Positions 1 through 9,610 are shown, counted from the first letter of the stretch. The stretch: 32,789 nucleotides of DNA from Microcystis novacekii Mn_MB_F_20050700_S1 (GCA_007096045.1 SFAU01000227.1:1-32789), one strand, 5' to 3'. Made by a program: numbers and translations. Notes: a model not told the origin generated them from the sequence alone.

Positions 1-2
1 AT

Positions 3-89
3 GATTTTAGTGCATTAAAGAGGGCAAGAATGTATGCTCCTGTGGGTACACCCCTTGATGAAATTATTCGTACTTATTGTGTCGCCTAG
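3..89 (+). CDS. Possible C-terminal end of a gene entering from the left edge
   Basis: An open frame runs from the window edge to a TAG at 87-89 and gives 28 residues ending in PLDEIIRTYCVA. I do not recognise it. It converges on the minus-strand gene that ends at 113. A stretch this short can be open by chance, so it is only a candidate tail of a gene lying to the left. Confidence 0.2.
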   Translation, partial: DFSALKRARMYAPVGTPLDEIIRTYCVA

Positions 90-112
90 TGTCTCGTTCT
101 TATTTGAAATAA

Positions 113-643
113 CTATATTCGTTCTCGTTCTTGGAGACTCTGCCCGATGAAGTCCTGTTCACTTTGGCTAATATCTTCTGGGCGTTGCTTCAGTTTCTCT
201 TCCGCCTCCGCCAACGCCGCCCCCCGCAACAATGAGCCTTCATCGCGTTGCGTCTGCTGCCATTGCCCCATCGCTCCCCGCAAACGCTCCTGCCAAGCGC
301 GAAAAACCCTGTCTGTGTCCAGACTGATATTTTGGGTGATAATTTGTTGTCCACCGGGCTGTTCTTGGAGCTTGTCTAGTAAATCTTGGGCTAATTTAGT
401 GATTTCATGATCTTTATCAACCCCCGCTTCGACAATTTTATCTTTTAACAAACCTTCATCTTTCTTGATATCCTCTGGTTTTGCCTCTACCATTGCCTGT
501 GCCAAAGCATCATTAGCAAACTTACGCTTAATCAAGGTTTTCAAACCTTGATATGTATCTTTAACGCCTTTTTCCACCGTATCTTTAGCCGCAGCAACCG
601 CACCAGCAGTCAAGGCGGTGACAATCAGAGAAATTGGTTCCAT
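113..643 (-). CDS. Hypothetical protein resembling the N-terminal module of cyanobacterial conflict-system proteins
   Basis: This is a 176-residue soluble protein. It starts with a short apolar, Ala-rich segment (MEPISLIVTALTAGAVAAA, residues 1-19) and continues as charged helix-rich sequence (DTYQGLKTLIKRKF near residues 29-42; ALAEAEEKLKQRPEDIS near 142-158). From memory, this order (an apolar MEPISLI-type start, a YxGLKxLI motif, then an 'AEAEE..L..RPEDIS..E..FI' helix) precedes STAND NTPase, WD40 or peptidase effectors in cyanobacterial conflict proteins. Here the frame stops right after that helix (QSLQERERI), and no effector domain follows. It is either a stand-alone adaptor or a truncated gene. 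The function is inferred. The coding region itself is well supported by its length and composition. Confidence 0.7.
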   Translation of the reverse strand: MEPISLIVTALTAGAVAAAKDTVEKGVKDTYQGLKTLIKRKFANDALAQAMVEAKPEDIKKDEGLLKDKIVEAGVDKDHEITKLAQDLLDKLQEQPGGQQIITQNISLDTDRVFRAWQERLRGAMGQWQQTQRDEGSLLRGAALAEAEEKLKQRPEDISQSEQDFIGQSLQERERI

Positions 644-899
644 TGTTTGATACTCCCAATAAAATATTGCTGATTCAATCTTAGATCAAATCAGTTTTTA
701 ATAGTAAGCCAAACCGCAATCAGCTAGAGAACTGGAATTTTACGACCAAGGCACTAAGCCTTAAAATTATTGCTATGCAAGGCTCGTAGCTGAAAAAGCC
801 AAACAAGGGTTTTCCCTGTGGATGGGGTTTATCAGTTATCAGATTTGAGTTTTCAATTCACTGTTTACTGTTTACTGAACAATGAAAAAAGCTCCCTGA
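644..899. other. Intergenic region with short heptanucleotide repeats
   Basis: No gene is seen here. The stretch carries the upstream region of the 113-643 gene and, near 833-885, short repeats (TTATCAG twice, then ACTGTTT twice followed by ACTGAAC). These resemble cyanobacterial short tandemly repeated repetitive sequences. The region also serves as the 3' flank of the P-type ATPase gene. Confidence 0.5.
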
Positions 900-3686
900 T
901 TATCGCCGATGATACCAACGGGTAAATAATTTTTCTAACTCCACCCAAACGAATAACAAGGAACTAAATCCCAAACAGATTAATAATTCTTCTGTAGTTA
1001 AAAATTGAGTGCCGAAAAAATCCCGCAGAGCAGGAACATAGATTAACATCAGTTGAAAAATTGTCGTCAGGGTTACTGCTACCCAGAGATAGGGATTAGT
1101 CAAAGGATTCATTTCTATGGTAAGATGATCGCTTGATCGCACGGAAATGGCATGACCCATTTGAGCTAAACAGAGAGTAGTAAAAACCATAGTTTTCCAT
1201 GAACCAGTATTACCAAAAAGCGGATCTAAGCGCACAGCGATCAACATTTGAGTGATATTAATAATCGAAAAAATAATCCCAATTCTCACGATATAACTGC
1301 CCAAACCGCGAGCAAAAATACTTTCTTGGGGACTAAAGGGAGGGCGACGCATAATATTAGGAGAAGGGGGTTCCACTGCTAAAGCTAAAGCAGGTAAACC
1401 ATCAGTAACTAAATTCATCCAGAGAATTTGTAGGGGAGTGAGAGGAGTAACTAAACCCAAAAGAGGCGAAGCAGCGATAGTAATTACTTCCCCGATATTA
1501 CTGCCGAGAATATATTTAATAAAACTGCGAATATTGTTATAAACCACTCGCCCTTCTTCCGTGGCGGCGACGATGGTGGCAAAATTATCATCAAGGAGAA
1601 TCATATCACTAGCCTCTTTGGTGACATCGGTGCCGGCGATTCCCATGGCAATACCGATATCTGCTTGTTTCAAGGCCGGAGCATCATTCACCCCATCTCC
1701 GGTCATAGCAACAAATTTACCCTTTTTTTGTAAGGCGCGGACAATAGTTAATTTATGTTCGGGGGAAACACGGGCATAGATGTTAGTTTTGTCAATGAGG
1801 TTTTCTAGCTGAATTGGTGATAATTTATCTAATTCTCGCCCTGAGATGACTAAAGCTCCCGCTTGGGCAATACCAAGACTTTTAGCCACCGCTAGAGCGG
1901 TTAATTGATGATCGCCGGTGATCATGATCGGACGGATTCCCGCTTCTCGACACCTAGTCACGGCGATTTGTACCTCTGGTCGCGCTGCGTCGATCATACC
2001 GACCATTCCTAACCAAATTAGCTCATCTTCGCTGATTTCAGTTAATTCTGGTGGATAAATCAGGTTTTTGTATGCCAATCCTAAGACTCGCAAACCCCTG
2101 TTAGCCATAGCATTGTTAGCGACTAAGACTTTTTCTTTTTCCCTATCCCCAAAAGGAAGACTTTCTAATCCCGATTGATAGGAGAGACATTGTTCAAGGA
2201 TTAATTCCGGGGAACCTTTGGTAAATAGTACGGGATTGACTCCTTGACAAATGACCGACATTCGCTTTCTTTGGGAAGAAAAGGGGATTTCAGCGATTCT
2301 AGGGAACTCTTGCTTGGTTAGGGATAAATTTAAGCCCGCTTTCGCCCCTAAAACTAATAAAGCTCCTTCCGTGGGATCGCCTAAAATGCGATCGTGACCG
2401 TTATCGAGGTTTAAACTGGCATCGTTGCAGAGGACACTGGCAATTAAGAGATGATGTAATTCTAGATCGGTTTTGGGATCGATCGCCCGTTGCTCGGAGT
2501 CTAAAAATTGTCCTTTTGGGCTATATCCTTCCCCAGTAACGGAAAAACTGTGATTAACTGTCTCTATCTCCCGTACAATCATTTTATTTTCCGTTAGCGT
2601 CCCAGTTTTATCGGAACAGATCACATTAACGGAACCGAGGGTTTCTACTGCCGGCAGTTTGCGAATCAAGGCCTGACGTTTGACCATGCGTTGAGTACCT
2701 AGGGCGAGAGTCAGGGTGATAACTGCGGGTAATCCTTCGGGAACGACGGCTACTGCCATACTAAGGGAAACTTCGATCAATTCCTCTAGGGCCGACCAAC
2801 CGGCACTGATCAGGCCGACGGTAATAGTCAGGGCAACTAGAATCAGAGAACCAGCGACAAGGACATTACCCAAGTGAGTCATTCTTTTTTGGAGAGGAGT
2901 GGGTTCATTGCCGACTGTTGCTAACATTTGAGCGATTTTGCCTAATTCCGTGGTCATTCCCGTATTGGTAACGATGACCTTGGCCCGGCCTTGCAGTACC
3001 TCTGTTCCAGTAAAGACAAAATTTAAGCGATCGCTAAGAGGAGTATCCCTGTCTAGGGGGTCAATGGAGGCGGATTTGTTAACACTATTTGCCTCTCCTG
3101 TCAAGGCCGATTCGCGAATTTGCAGGTTAAAAGCTTCGATAATTTGGCCGTCGGCACTGATTTGGGTTCCCGCTTCAATCAGCATGATGTCCCCGGGGAC
3201 GAGATTAACCGCATCTATTTCTCTGCGTTGACCCTCGCGGATAACATTAACTTGGGGAGAGGAAAGTTTTTTTAAAGCGGCCAGAGCTTTTTCGGCGCGA
3301 CTTTCTTGCAGATAGCCGAGGATACCATTGAGGATGACAATTGTTAAAATAGCGATCGTATCTTTGAAGGGAACACCAATTTTAGCCAGATGACCGCGCT
3401 GTAATGCCAGTAAATCTAGTCCCCCGGAAATTATGGCCACGGCAATTAAGAGCAGGAGCATAATATTGGTAAACTGACCCAAGAGAATTTGCCAATTACT
3501 GCGCCCTGGACGTTCTTTTAGTTCATTTTTGCCATAATATTTAATTCTTTCGGCGATTTGCTCCCTATTGAGGCCATTAACAGCGGAACTACCGAGGATA
3601 GATAGGGTGGTTTCCACTGGATAGGTATGCCAAGGTTGTTGCAAGTTAACGCTAGAATGGGCAGAATAGTCGGCATTAGCGGCCAT
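900..3686 (-). CDS. P-type cation-transporting ATPase, PMR1/PacL (Ca2+) type
   Basis: This 928-residue P2-type ATPase is of full family length. The order is an N-terminal cation-ATPase domain (residues ~15-85), an actuator domain with the TGE motif (ESALTGEAN, ~190-200), the M4 ion-site motif PEGLPAV (~315), the phosphorylation motif DKTGTLTEN with phospho-Asp at D359, a nucleotide-binding domain, the hinge [16 protein letters not shown] (~690), and a C-terminal cation-ATPase domain with several membrane spans. M4 PEGLP and the M6 segment [12 protein letters not shown] resemble SERCA/PMR1 pumps, so Ca2+ (possibly Mn2+) export at the plasma membrane is the likely role; the substrate is inferred. 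The gene appears to be single. The start [10 protein letters not shown] is the only good one before the LSILGSS core. Confidence 0.93.
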   Translation of the reverse strand: MAANADYSAHSSVNLQQPWHTYPVETTLSILGSSAVNGLNREQIAERIKYYGKNELKERPGRSNWQILLGQFTNIMLLLLIAVAIISGGLDLLALQRGHLAKIGVPFKDTIAILTIVILNGILGYLQESRAEKALAALKKLSSPQVNVIREGQRREIDAVNLVPGDIMLIEAGTQISADGQIIEAFNLQIRESALTGEANSVNKSASIDPLDRDTPLSDRLNFVFTGTEVLQGRAKVIVTNTGMTTELGKIAQMLATVGNEPTPLQKRMTHLGNVLVAGSLILVALTITVGLISAGWSALEELIEVSLSMAVAVVPEGLPAVITLTLALGTQRMVKRQALIRKLPAVETLGSVNVICSDKTGTLTENKMIVREIETVNHSFSVTGEGYSPKGQFLDSEQRAIDPKTDLELHHLLIASVLCNDASLNLDNGHDRILGDPTEGALLVLGAKAGLNLSLTKQEFPRIAEIPFSSQRKRMSVICQGVNPVLFTKGSPELILEQCLSYQSGLESLPFGDREKEKVLVANNAMANRGLRVLGLAYKNLIYPPELTEISEDELIWLGMVGMIDAARPEVQIAVTRCREAGIRPIMITGDHQLTALAVAKSLGIAQAGALVISGRELDKLSPIQLENLIDKTNIYARVSPEHKLTIVRALQKKGKFVAMTGDGVNDAPALKQADIGIAMGIAGTDVTKEASDMILLDDNFATIVAATEEGRVVYNNIRSFIKYILGSNIGEVITIAASPLLGLVTPLTPLQILWMNLVTDGLPALALAVEPPSPNIMRRPPFSPQESIFARGLGSYIVRIGIIFSIINITQMLIAVRLDPLFGNTGSWKTMVFTTLCLAQMGHAISVRSSDHLTIEMNPLTNPYLWVAVTLTTIFQLMLIYVPALRDFFGTQFLTTEELLICLGFSSLLFVWVELEKLFTRWYHRR

Positions 3687-3807
3687 GACAAGTGAAGATA
3701 GTTGATCTAGATAGATCTTAGCCCTTTCTTTCCCCGGTCACAGGAAAAAACAAATGCTTAAACTGCCTCTCCCTGCTCATAGACAGTCTTAACGAGTAAT
3801 GTAGATA

Positions 3808-3898
3808 AGTAGCTGGTTATAATTAAATTGAAGATAGATCCCCCCTTAATCCCCCCTTGATAAGGGGGGTGTCTGAAAGTTTTTAACATCTACCTACT
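3808..3898. mobile_element. MITE copy 1, AGTAG family (TA-flanked)
   Basis: This 91-bp element is bounded by TA at 3806-3807 and 3899-3900. The ends are AGTAGCTGG and, inverted, AGTAGGTAG. The interior contains ccccccttgataagggggg, a strong hairpin. The reverse complement matches the copy at 7307-7422 across both ends (TTAATTATAACCAGCTACT and CCTTATCAAGG). It carries no coding capacity and lies between the Ca2+ ATPase and hybrid kinase genes. TA duplication and this size suggest mobilisation by an IS630/Tc1-type transposase; that assignment is inferred. Confidence 0.8.
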
Positions 3899-3909
3899 TA
3901 GTCAATAGC

Positions 3910-5016
3910 TTAGTAGGGCAAAGTAAACCAAAATTGTGAACCTTTTTCGTCATTATTCATAATGCCAATTTCGCCCCCGTGAGCATGGATAATTTGACGA
4001 CATAGATATAAACCTAGTCCTAAACTAATCTGATTATTATTATTGCCTCGTTGATAGCGATCAAATAATTGTTTTCTCTGGGTTTCGCTAATTCCTACCC
4101 CATTATCGGCAATAGTACACCGGAGATAATTGACCTCTGCTGTAGCTGATAAAGTGATAATTATTCCTTGAGGATTGTGTTTAAGGGCATTGGCTAATAA
4201 ATTCTCAAAAACTCGCCAGAGATGGTGAGCATCGGCATTAACTAAGGGTAAATTGGGGGAAAAGTTATTAATTAAAGTTGCTTGATTTTCCTTTAATCTT
4301 AACTCCCATTCCTGACTGATTTGTTGACCGATTTCGTAGAGAGATAAAGGCTTTAGTTCTAGGGAAACTCCCCAAAGATCATTCTGTCGGGTTTCGACAA
4401 GAGAATCAATTAAAGTTAATTGTCGATCGCAACTGTTGGCCATCTGTTGTAAAATCTTCCGAGATACTTCTTTAGTTTCTCCCTGAGAATTTTTAATTAA
4501 ATTATTTAAGATCATTGACATCCCGATCACGGGATTACGGAGATCGTGAGAGACAGCATGAAGATAAATTTCTAAAGTTTCCTCAGTTTTTTGACGTTCT
4601 TTAATTTCGTTTTGGAGTTGTTTTTTTTGACGAGAAATAGTTAATTGATTTTCGATGCGTGCCATCACTTCTTCCCCTTGAAAAGGTTTAGAAATATAAT
4701 CGACACCTCCCACTTGAAAAGCTTTAACTTTATCTAAGACATCATCAAGAGCGCTGATAAAAATCACGGGAATTTCTCTGGTTTTTTCATCAGCTTTTAA
4801 CTGTTCACAAACTTGATAACCATTGAGATCGGGCATATTAATATCAAGGAGGATCAGATCGGGAATTAGCGATCGCACTGTATTCAGAGCCATCTGTCCA
4901 TTAATCGCTTTGCGTACCTGATATCCCTTCTCGGTGAGCATAATCGACAATAGCCGCACATTATTGGGCAAATCATCGACAATTAAGACACTAGGGCGCG
5001 GTGTGAGTTGAGTCAT
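3910..5016 (-). CDS. Response regulator-histidine kinase hybrid
   Basis: The 368-residue product (from the chosen start) has an N-terminal receiver domain with acidic pocket VDD (14-15), phospho-acceptor D58 in LILLDINMPDLNGY and K110 in YISKPF. A short coiled coil follows (~122-150), then a histidine kinase core with H-box SHDLRNP (H157), N-box NLLANALKHNP, G1 box IADNGVGIS and G2 box LGLGLYL. It is cytoplasmic, with no membrane span. REC-HK hybrids of this kind are common in cyanobacteria and act in phosphorelays. No input domain other than the receiver is present and no partner regulator is adjacent, so the signal is unknown. A longer frame opens at 5082, but its extra residues (MRVSRLFFYTLL) lie outside the family. 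ATG at 5014-5016 (MTQLTPRPSVLIVDD) starts right before the receiver domain. Confidence 0.92.
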   Translation of the reverse strand: MTQLTPRPSVLIVDDLPNNVRLLSIMLTEKGYQVRKAINGQMALNTVRSLIPDLILLDINMPDLNGYQVCEQLKADEKTREIPVIFISALDDVLDKVKAFQVGGVDYISKPFQGEEVMARIENQLTISRQKKQLQNEIKERQKTEETLEIYLHAVSHDLRNPVIGMSMILNNLIKNSQGETKEVSRKILQQMANSCDRQLTLIDSLVETRQNDLWGVSLELKPLSLYEIGQQISQEWELRLKENQATLINNFSPNLPLVNADAHHLWRVFENLLANALKHNPQGIIITLSATAEVNYLRCTIADNGVGISETQRKQLFDRYQRGNNNNQISLGLGLYLCRQIIHAHGGEIGIMNNDEKGSQFWFTLPY

Positions 5017-5120
5017 GCTGGTTATTTTATAACTCAAACTATTTAGTAAAAGTGTATAAAAAAACAGACGCGACACTCGCATCCGTTAGAAAATTAACTA
5101 TATTTTGGGGACAAGAACAT

Positions 5121-5558
5121 CTAAGGATTTTCACCACCCACAGCGATGCCTGTACCATAAATCTGAGCATTCGTCAAGTTAATTCTCTCCATTGATGCAC
5201 CCGTCACATCAGCATCATAAATCACGGCACTGGTGAAATTGACTCCATCGAGATTAGCTTGATTGAAACTGGCATTAGTCAGAAAAGCTGCGGTTAAATT
5301 TGCACCTTCCAGGTTGGCATCGGTCAAATCTGCGCCTTCTAAGTTAGCTTCCCCCAGATTAGCTCCCTGTAAATTCGCTTTTCTCAAATCTGCACCGATT
5401 AAATGCGCCCCCCTTAAATCTGCACCCCGGAGATCACACCCCGGACATTCCCCCGTATTCAATAATTGTTGCACCTGTCGGGGATTTTCCGCACCAACGG
5501 GGTTAATCAGCAGTAAGGAAGCTAGGGAACCTAGGGCAATCATTAAAGTCCTTTTCAT
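5121..5558 (-). CDS. Secreted pentapeptide-repeat protein
   Basis: The 145-residue precursor has a Sec signal peptide (MKRTLMIALGSLASLLLINPVGA, probable cleavage before ENP). A short region with a CPGC motif follows, then about 15 pentapeptide repeats of the A(D/N)LxG type (GADLRGAHLIGADLRKANLQ and so on), which fold as a right-handed quadrilateral beta-helix. CPGC-DLRGADL at the front of such proteins is frequent in cyanobacteria. The role is not known; the periplasm or thylakoid lumen is the expected location. A longer frame opens at 5621, but ATG at 5556-5558 is preceded by GAGGAGG at good spacing and starts a clean signal peptide, so I use it. The last ~30 residues diverge from the repeat and form a cap. 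Confidence 0.88.
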   Translation of the reverse strand: MKRTLMIALGSLASLLLINPVGAENPRQVQQLLNTGECPGCDLRGADLRGAHLIGADLRKANLQGANLGEANLEGADLTDANLEGANLTAAFLTNASFNQANLDGVNFTSAVIYDADVTGASMERINLTNAQIYGTGIAVGGENP

Positions 5559-5672
5559 CGTTTTAGCCTCCTCTTTCGTTTTCCTCTCTACTTTTAGGAT
5601 AGGAAAAAAGCTGCTAACCAACTTCCCCCGATCGGGCTAATTCTCCTGTTATCTCACTTTTGCTTGCTTTTG

Positions 5673-7145
5673 CTAGTCGATCTCTCCTTTCATTACTGTT
5701 GCGATCGCTGCTCGGGCATTTTCCTTAAATTCCTTGACATCGACGCGACTTAATAACCAAACTGCTAGGATCATTCCCAATGCTTGCAGGAGAAAAACTA
5801 AGCTATAGGCTAAAACCGGACTAGAAAAGACAACTTTACCGATATTTAAAATCGTACCGCCTAAAACCGTGGCCAATCCCCGGGCGATCGCTTGTGATAA
5901 TCCCCAAGCGCCGATAAAAGTTCCTGCGGTTTCGGCAGCGGTTAAATCTAACATTAAACTGGTAGCTCCAGCGGTAATCATTCCCGAAGCTAAACCGAAA
6001 AAGAGCAAGCTTGATTTTAATAAACTTTGGTTAGCAGAAAAGCCAGCAAAAATCAAGAGAATAAAACAAATTGTTGCAAAAATACAGCCATATTTAGTGG
6101 TTTTTTGTTTACCGACGCGGGGAATGAGCATAAATCCCGTGGCAGCGATACCAAAAAGGGTTCCAGTTCCCCAAAAAGCGTTTAATTGGGTGGTTTGGGC
6201 GATACACATCCCAAAAACCTCGCCCCCAAAAGGTTCCATAATTGCATCCTGCATAAATAAACTCAAAGTCATCATCAGCAGAAAGGTGAAAAATAAACCG
6301 GTTTGCCGACTAGCGGTGAGAACCTGTAACGCATCCTTGAAGGTAATTTGATCCTCTCTTTGCACAAGAGTGGAACGGGAACTAAAACGAGAATATTTTT
6401 TTTCTACGCCAAAAGTCGCTAAAATACAGAGAAGGAAAACGATAGCGGGCATAATCGCGAACACGGGGTTAACATTCGCCTGTAGTTGCGGAATATTGGC
6501 TATAGGGGCTGATTGAGTCGGATCATAGGTCAAAATATTTGTACCGCAGATATTGGGAGTATCCAGCAAACGAGAACTAACGATCGCCCCGACGACAATT
6601 CCCACCATTAACATTGACCAAACTATACCAACTAATTGCGATCGATTATCTTCATCGGACACATCCACCAAGAGGGCAGCAAAAGGGGTGGAACTGGCGC
6701 TTAAAGCTAGTCCGTAGAGGGCGAAAATTAAGGCTAAGAGGGCAATCCAGGCGTAGGAAATGGTATTCCATCCCGAAGTTTGAATACTAAGTCCCAATTG
6801 CCAGACTACCTGCAAAGCAATAAAAGCTAAAGCGGTAAAAACTGCCGCTCCAATCCAGACATAACCGCTGCGATGATGACCGAAAATAGTTTTACCGTCG
6901 GATCTTTGTCCAAACCAGATGCGTGCTGGACTAACAAACTGGTGCATAGCGATCGCAGCTGCGGCGAGAAAGGGTAAAACTTTTAACTCATCGATCATAA
7001 TCCGATTGAGAACCCCCAAAGTCAGCAGGGACATAATACCTAGTCCCATCTGAAAGAGTCCTAAGCGAAACATGGTGAAAAGTCCCAGTTTTGGCAGGGG
7101 TTTTGGGGATGAGTGAGTAGAATTGGAGATATCGCTGGTAGCCAT
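5673..7145 (-). CDS. PucC/BCH2-family major facilitator protein
   Basis: This 490-residue membrane protein has about 12 hydrophobic segments. N-terminal features are PKLGLFTMFRLGLFQMGLGI and the segment FVSPARIWFGQRSDGKTIFG, a loop typical of the PucC/LhaA/BCH2 group of the major facilitator superfamily, which is linked to (bacterio)chlorophyll delivery or assembly of pigment-protein complexes. Further signatures are FALYGLALSASSTPFAALLVDVSDE and GLASGMITAGATSLMLDLT. The cyanobacterial members have no firmly settled substrate, and chlorophyll or a related molecule is an inference. The gene is solitary, with a MITE-disrupted pseudogene upstream. The start MATSDISNS is plausible, and the hydrophobic core begins 20 residues later. 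Confidence 0.87.
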   Translation of the reverse strand: MATSDISNSTHSSPKPLPKLGLFTMFRLGLFQMGLGIMSLLTLGVLNRIMIDELKVLPFLAAAAIAMHQFVSPARIWFGQRSDGKTIFGHHRSGYVWIGAAVFTALAFIALQVVWQLGLSIQTSGWNTISYAWIALLALIFALYGLALSASSTPFAALLVDVSDEDNRSQLVGIVWSMLMVGIVVGAIVSSRLLDTPNICGTNILTYDPTQSAPIANIPQLQANVNPVFAIMPAIVFLLCILATFGVEKKYSRFSSRSTLVQREDQITFKDALQVLTASRQTGLFFTFLLMMTLSLFMQDAIMEPFGGEVFGMCIAQTTQLNAFWGTGTLFGIAATGFMLIPRVGKQKTTKYGCIFATICFILLIFAGFSANQSLLKSSLLFFGLASGMITAGATSLMLDLTAAETAGTFIGAWGLSQAIARGLATVLGGTILNIGKVVFSSPVLAYSLVFLLQALGMILAVWLLSRVDVKEFKENARAAIATVMKGEID

Positions 7146-7217
7146 GGTTAAATCAATACGGGAAAAATGCCGGTATTTAAAAATTTAACCCAGGACGAGC
7201 AGACATCTTCTGGGGAT

Positions 7218-7531
7218 TTAAATGTCCAATAACCCAGTGGTCAGCTCTGTCAAGCTGGTAAAATCGAGCAGCGCTTCTCCTAAAGTTTCTAATTGTTCTA
7301 GAGATAAGTAGTTAGGTGTCAAAAACTGTCAGCTCTCCCCGCCTATCGGCACCTCCCTTATCAAGGGGAGCAGGGGGGATCGAACCCAAAATCTATCTTC
7401 AATTTAATTATAACCAGCTACTTAGTTCTTGGATTTGTTGGCTTAAAGTCGAGGATATTTCACCTAAACGACGGTTAAGTAGCCGTAGAATCAAAGAAAA
7501 CGCTCCTTCTTTGGTTTTCAATAAATGTTTT
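7218..7531 (-). pseudogene. DUF4351 protein C-terminus (Rpn/PD-(D/E)XK transposase-like family), split by a MITE
   Basis: Two minus-strand blocks match the C-terminal DUF4351 domain of cyanobacterial Rpn-family putative nucleases. The first (7425-7531) reads EGAFSLILRLLNRRLGEISS followed by TLSQQIQEL. The second (7218-7304) reads SLEQLETLGEALLDF and ends TTGLLDI with a TAA at 7218-7220. The 116-bp MITE at 7307-7422 lies between them. Joining the flanks with one TA restores caa gaa cta tct cta gaa caa (QELSLEQ) in a single frame. The N-terminal nuclease part is absent upstream, so this is a remnant. The family assignment is from pattern memory of the LILRLLxRRxG motif. Confidence 0.75.
7307..7422. 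mobile_element. MITE copy 2, AGTAG family, inserted in a DUF4351 pseudogene
   Basis: This 116-bp non-coding element starts AGTAGTTAGGTGTC and ends CCAGCTACT, so its termini are imperfect inverted repeats. It is flanked by TA at 7305-7306 and 7423-7424. It is homologous to 3808-3898 in inverted orientation and to 19132-19285 in the same orientation. Excision leaving one TA restores the host reading frame, so the element boundaries are exact. Confidence 0.85.
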
Positions 7532-7550
7532 CTGATTTCTAAAATAAGTC

Positions 7551-8151
7551 TTAAACTATATTCCTTATTTCTTTTTGAATAATATGATCAACTAGCATAT
7601 TTCTAATGCGATAGATATCATATACATCATTTTTGACATCGATTATTGTTTTCTTGATGTTATCCGAGCAAGTTTTGTGATCAATAAGATGACCACGAAT
7701 CTCCCTTATATACTTATCTGCTTGACTATAGCGGTTCTCGCATCTGTGCGGCACACTTAAACCTTTGCTGATTAAACTGTTCAGGCTCGTGAATGTACCT
7801 CTTGTGAATCAGAAACGCTATATTTTTTTGCTCAAAAGCATTAAAAAATTAATTGAAAATTTTCAACAAAATTACTTAAGCTCATCTTGATATATTCGTT
7901 ACTAACTTATAGGCAAAAGTAATTAGTTGCTCATTAAGATTAAATTGAATGCTAACAATAGCGAGCAATAATTGTAGGACTGAAATATTGTTCGTATTGT
8001 ACCATTCTTCATAAACAGGTTTACCAAATTCATTCGGAAGCCTCACAGTAATTTTTTCCGATTTATTGATAAAATGCTCAAGGGAATACCAAGAATATAG
8101 AAGCGCAGATGAGTGAGATGATATTAGAGGCCGATGCGGCAACCGAACCAC
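7551..8151 (-). pseudogene. AT-rich remnants of one or two unrecognised genes
   Basis: There are two short minus-strand open frames. 7882-8151 contains SEKITVRLPNEFGKPVYEEW and hydrophobic sequence after it. 7551-7754 contains IREIRGHLIDHKTCSDNIKK and then DIYRIRNMLVDH. The second piece resembles the C-terminal part of a HEPN-like helical domain (R..R-N-x-x-V-D-H), but this is weak. Neither has a convincing start with a ribosome binding site. The stretch between them holds in-frame stops and an inverted-repeat-bounded element. I read them as debris rather than functional genes. Confidence 0.35.
7727..7822. mobile_element. Possible 96-bp MITE with TATAGCG ends
   Basis: Inverted repeats TATAGCGGTTCT (7727-7738) and AGAAACGCTATA (7811-7822) differ at one position and bound 72 bp of non-coding DNA. 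The outer TA pairs could be target duplications. No second copy was seen in this window, so the call rests on the ends only. Confidence 0.45.
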
Positions 8152-8325
8152 TGACCTTTAAACTTTGACCCCTTCCCGAAAACCCCATCACCCTATTTGT
8201 CTAAAAATATTAAGAGATGTAACTATTTATGCCTAACCTAGAAAGTGATTACTCAACAGGGGTGAGATCAGGATAGTCTAGATCGAGCAGTCAGATAGAT
8301 GTTTACTTAAATTCCTACTTCAGAT

Positions 8326-9285
8326 ATGTCCGTTTCTAGTCCTCCTCGTTCCCTGCGTATCGGTTCCCGTAAAAGTCAGTTAGCCCTAGTACAAACCTAT
8401 TGGGTACAGGCAGAATTGAGTAAACACCACCCCCATCGACAGTTTGAGGTGGAGACGATGAGTACCCAAGGCGATAAAATTCTCGATGTGGCCTTGGCGA
8501 AAATCGGTGATAAGGGTTTATTTACTAAAGAATTAGAAGTGGGAATGTTGGATCGGTCGATCGATCTTGCTGTCCATTCTCTCAAGGATCTGCCCACTAA
8601 TTTACCCGAAGGCTTAATCTTGGGTTGCGTCACCGAAAGAGTTAATCCGGCCGATGCTTTGGTGGTAAATAGCCAAAATCAAGACTATCAATTAGACACT
8701 TTACCAGAAGGTGCGGTGGTGGGGACTTCTTCCCTGCGGCGATTGGCCCAATTGCGTTACCATTATCCCCATCTGACTTTTAAGGATGTGCGCGGCAATG
8801 TCAACACCCGTCTGGCAAAACTGGACGCGGGAGAATACGATGGGATTATTCTGGCAGTAGCGGGACTAGAAAGGTTAGGATTAGGCGATCGAGTTCATCA
8901 GGTTATTCCGGCGGAAATTTCTCTCCATGCGGTGGGACAGGGGGCTTTAGGGATAGAATGCCGCGATGCTGATCCAGAGGTTTTGGAAGTCCTAAAAGTG
9001 TTGGAACACGCCCCTAGCCGCGATAGATGCTATGCTGAACGCGCTTTTTTACGGGAGTTGCAGGGGGGCTGTCAAGTTCCCATCGGAGTGAATACGGCGA
9101 TCGAGGATGGTATCCTAACTTTAACGGGTATGGTGGCTAGTCTCGACGGTAAGCGCCTGATTAAAGACTCGGTTAGCGGTGATCCTAGCCATGGGGAAGT
9201 ATTAGGACAAGATTTAGCCCATAAAGTGCGCGACGCTGGTGCCGGAGAGATTTTAGCCGAGATTTTCGCTGAAGTGGGACGATAA
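8326..9285 (+). CDS. hemC: Hydroxymethylbilane synthase (porphobilinogen deaminase)
   Basis: The enzyme joins four porphobilinogen units into hydroxymethylbilane, the linear tetrapyrrole leading to haem, chlorophyll and phycobilins. The 319-residue product has the family length. It begins [16 protein letters not shown] and carries [34 protein letters not shown], and the dipyrromethane-cofactor motif [11 protein letters not shown] with C249. It is cytoplasmic. No tetrapyrrole gene is adjacent, as expected for cyanobacteria. The start ATG gives a family-like N-terminus; no strong Shine-Dalgarno sequence is visible. The stop abuts the 3' end of a truncated TauE/SafE gene on the other strand. Confidence 0.96.
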   Translation: MSVSSPPRSLRIGSRKSQLALVQTYWVQAELSKHHPHRQFEVETMSTQGDKILDVALAKIGDKGLFTKELEVGMLDRSIDLAVHSLKDLPTNLPEGLILGCVTERVNPADALVVNSQNQDYQLDTLPEGAVVGTSSLRRLAQLRYHYPHLTFKDVRGNVNTRLAKLDAGEYDGIILAVAGLERLGLGDRVHQVIPAEISLHAVGQGALGIECRDADPEVLEVLKVLEHAPSRDRCYAERAFLRELQGGCQVPIGVNTAIEDGILTLTGMVASLDGKRLIKDSVSGDPSHGEVLGQDLAHKVRDAGAGEILAEIFAEVGR

Positions 9286-9610
9286 TCAGTAGCATCTGGA
9301 AGGTGGCAGTGACGAAGGGTAATGTAGCTAATCTTGCTCCCAAAAAAGCCCCTACCATCGTCGCAGAACCAAAGATAAAAGCAGTTTTTAAGTTAATGTT
9401 CCCTTTTTTCCAGTGGGGAATCGTGCCGAGTAAACTGACACTACCGATGACTAGAAGCGTCATAGCGATCGCCGATTTGGTCGGTACTCCCATCACATAG
9501 ACTAGAATCGGTAATGCTAGTACAGAACCTCCTCCTCCTAACAATCCCAGACTAATCCCCGTACAAACGGCTAACAAATGTCCTATTAACCAAGTTATTT
9601 CAGCGATCAG
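9286..9610 (-). pseudogene. TauE/SafE-family anion permease, truncated
   Basis: About 100 residues of the N-terminal half of a TauE/SafE permease are readable: SLGLLGGGGSVLALPILVYV, GVPTKSAIAMTLLVIGSVSL, AFIFGSATMVGAFLGARLA and a final TFQMLLI. Family members have about 250 residues. The match ends exactly at the stop codon of hemC, beyond which the frame only runs antisense through hemC. At the other end there is no ATG: the frame reads back through ITWLIGH to an in-frame stop at 9611-9613, next to a TTATCAG repeat. A full sulfite, sulfonate or thiosulfate exporter can therefore not be made. It is co-oriented with the rhodanese gene at 9782-10327, consistent with a former sulfur-detoxification operon. 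Confidence 0.8.

Noticed and set aside
9185-9577. A 130-residue frame antisense to the hemC end
   Set aside because: Only the part outside hemC (from 9286) resembles TauE/SafE. The rest is antisense readthrough, so the whole frame is not a gene.
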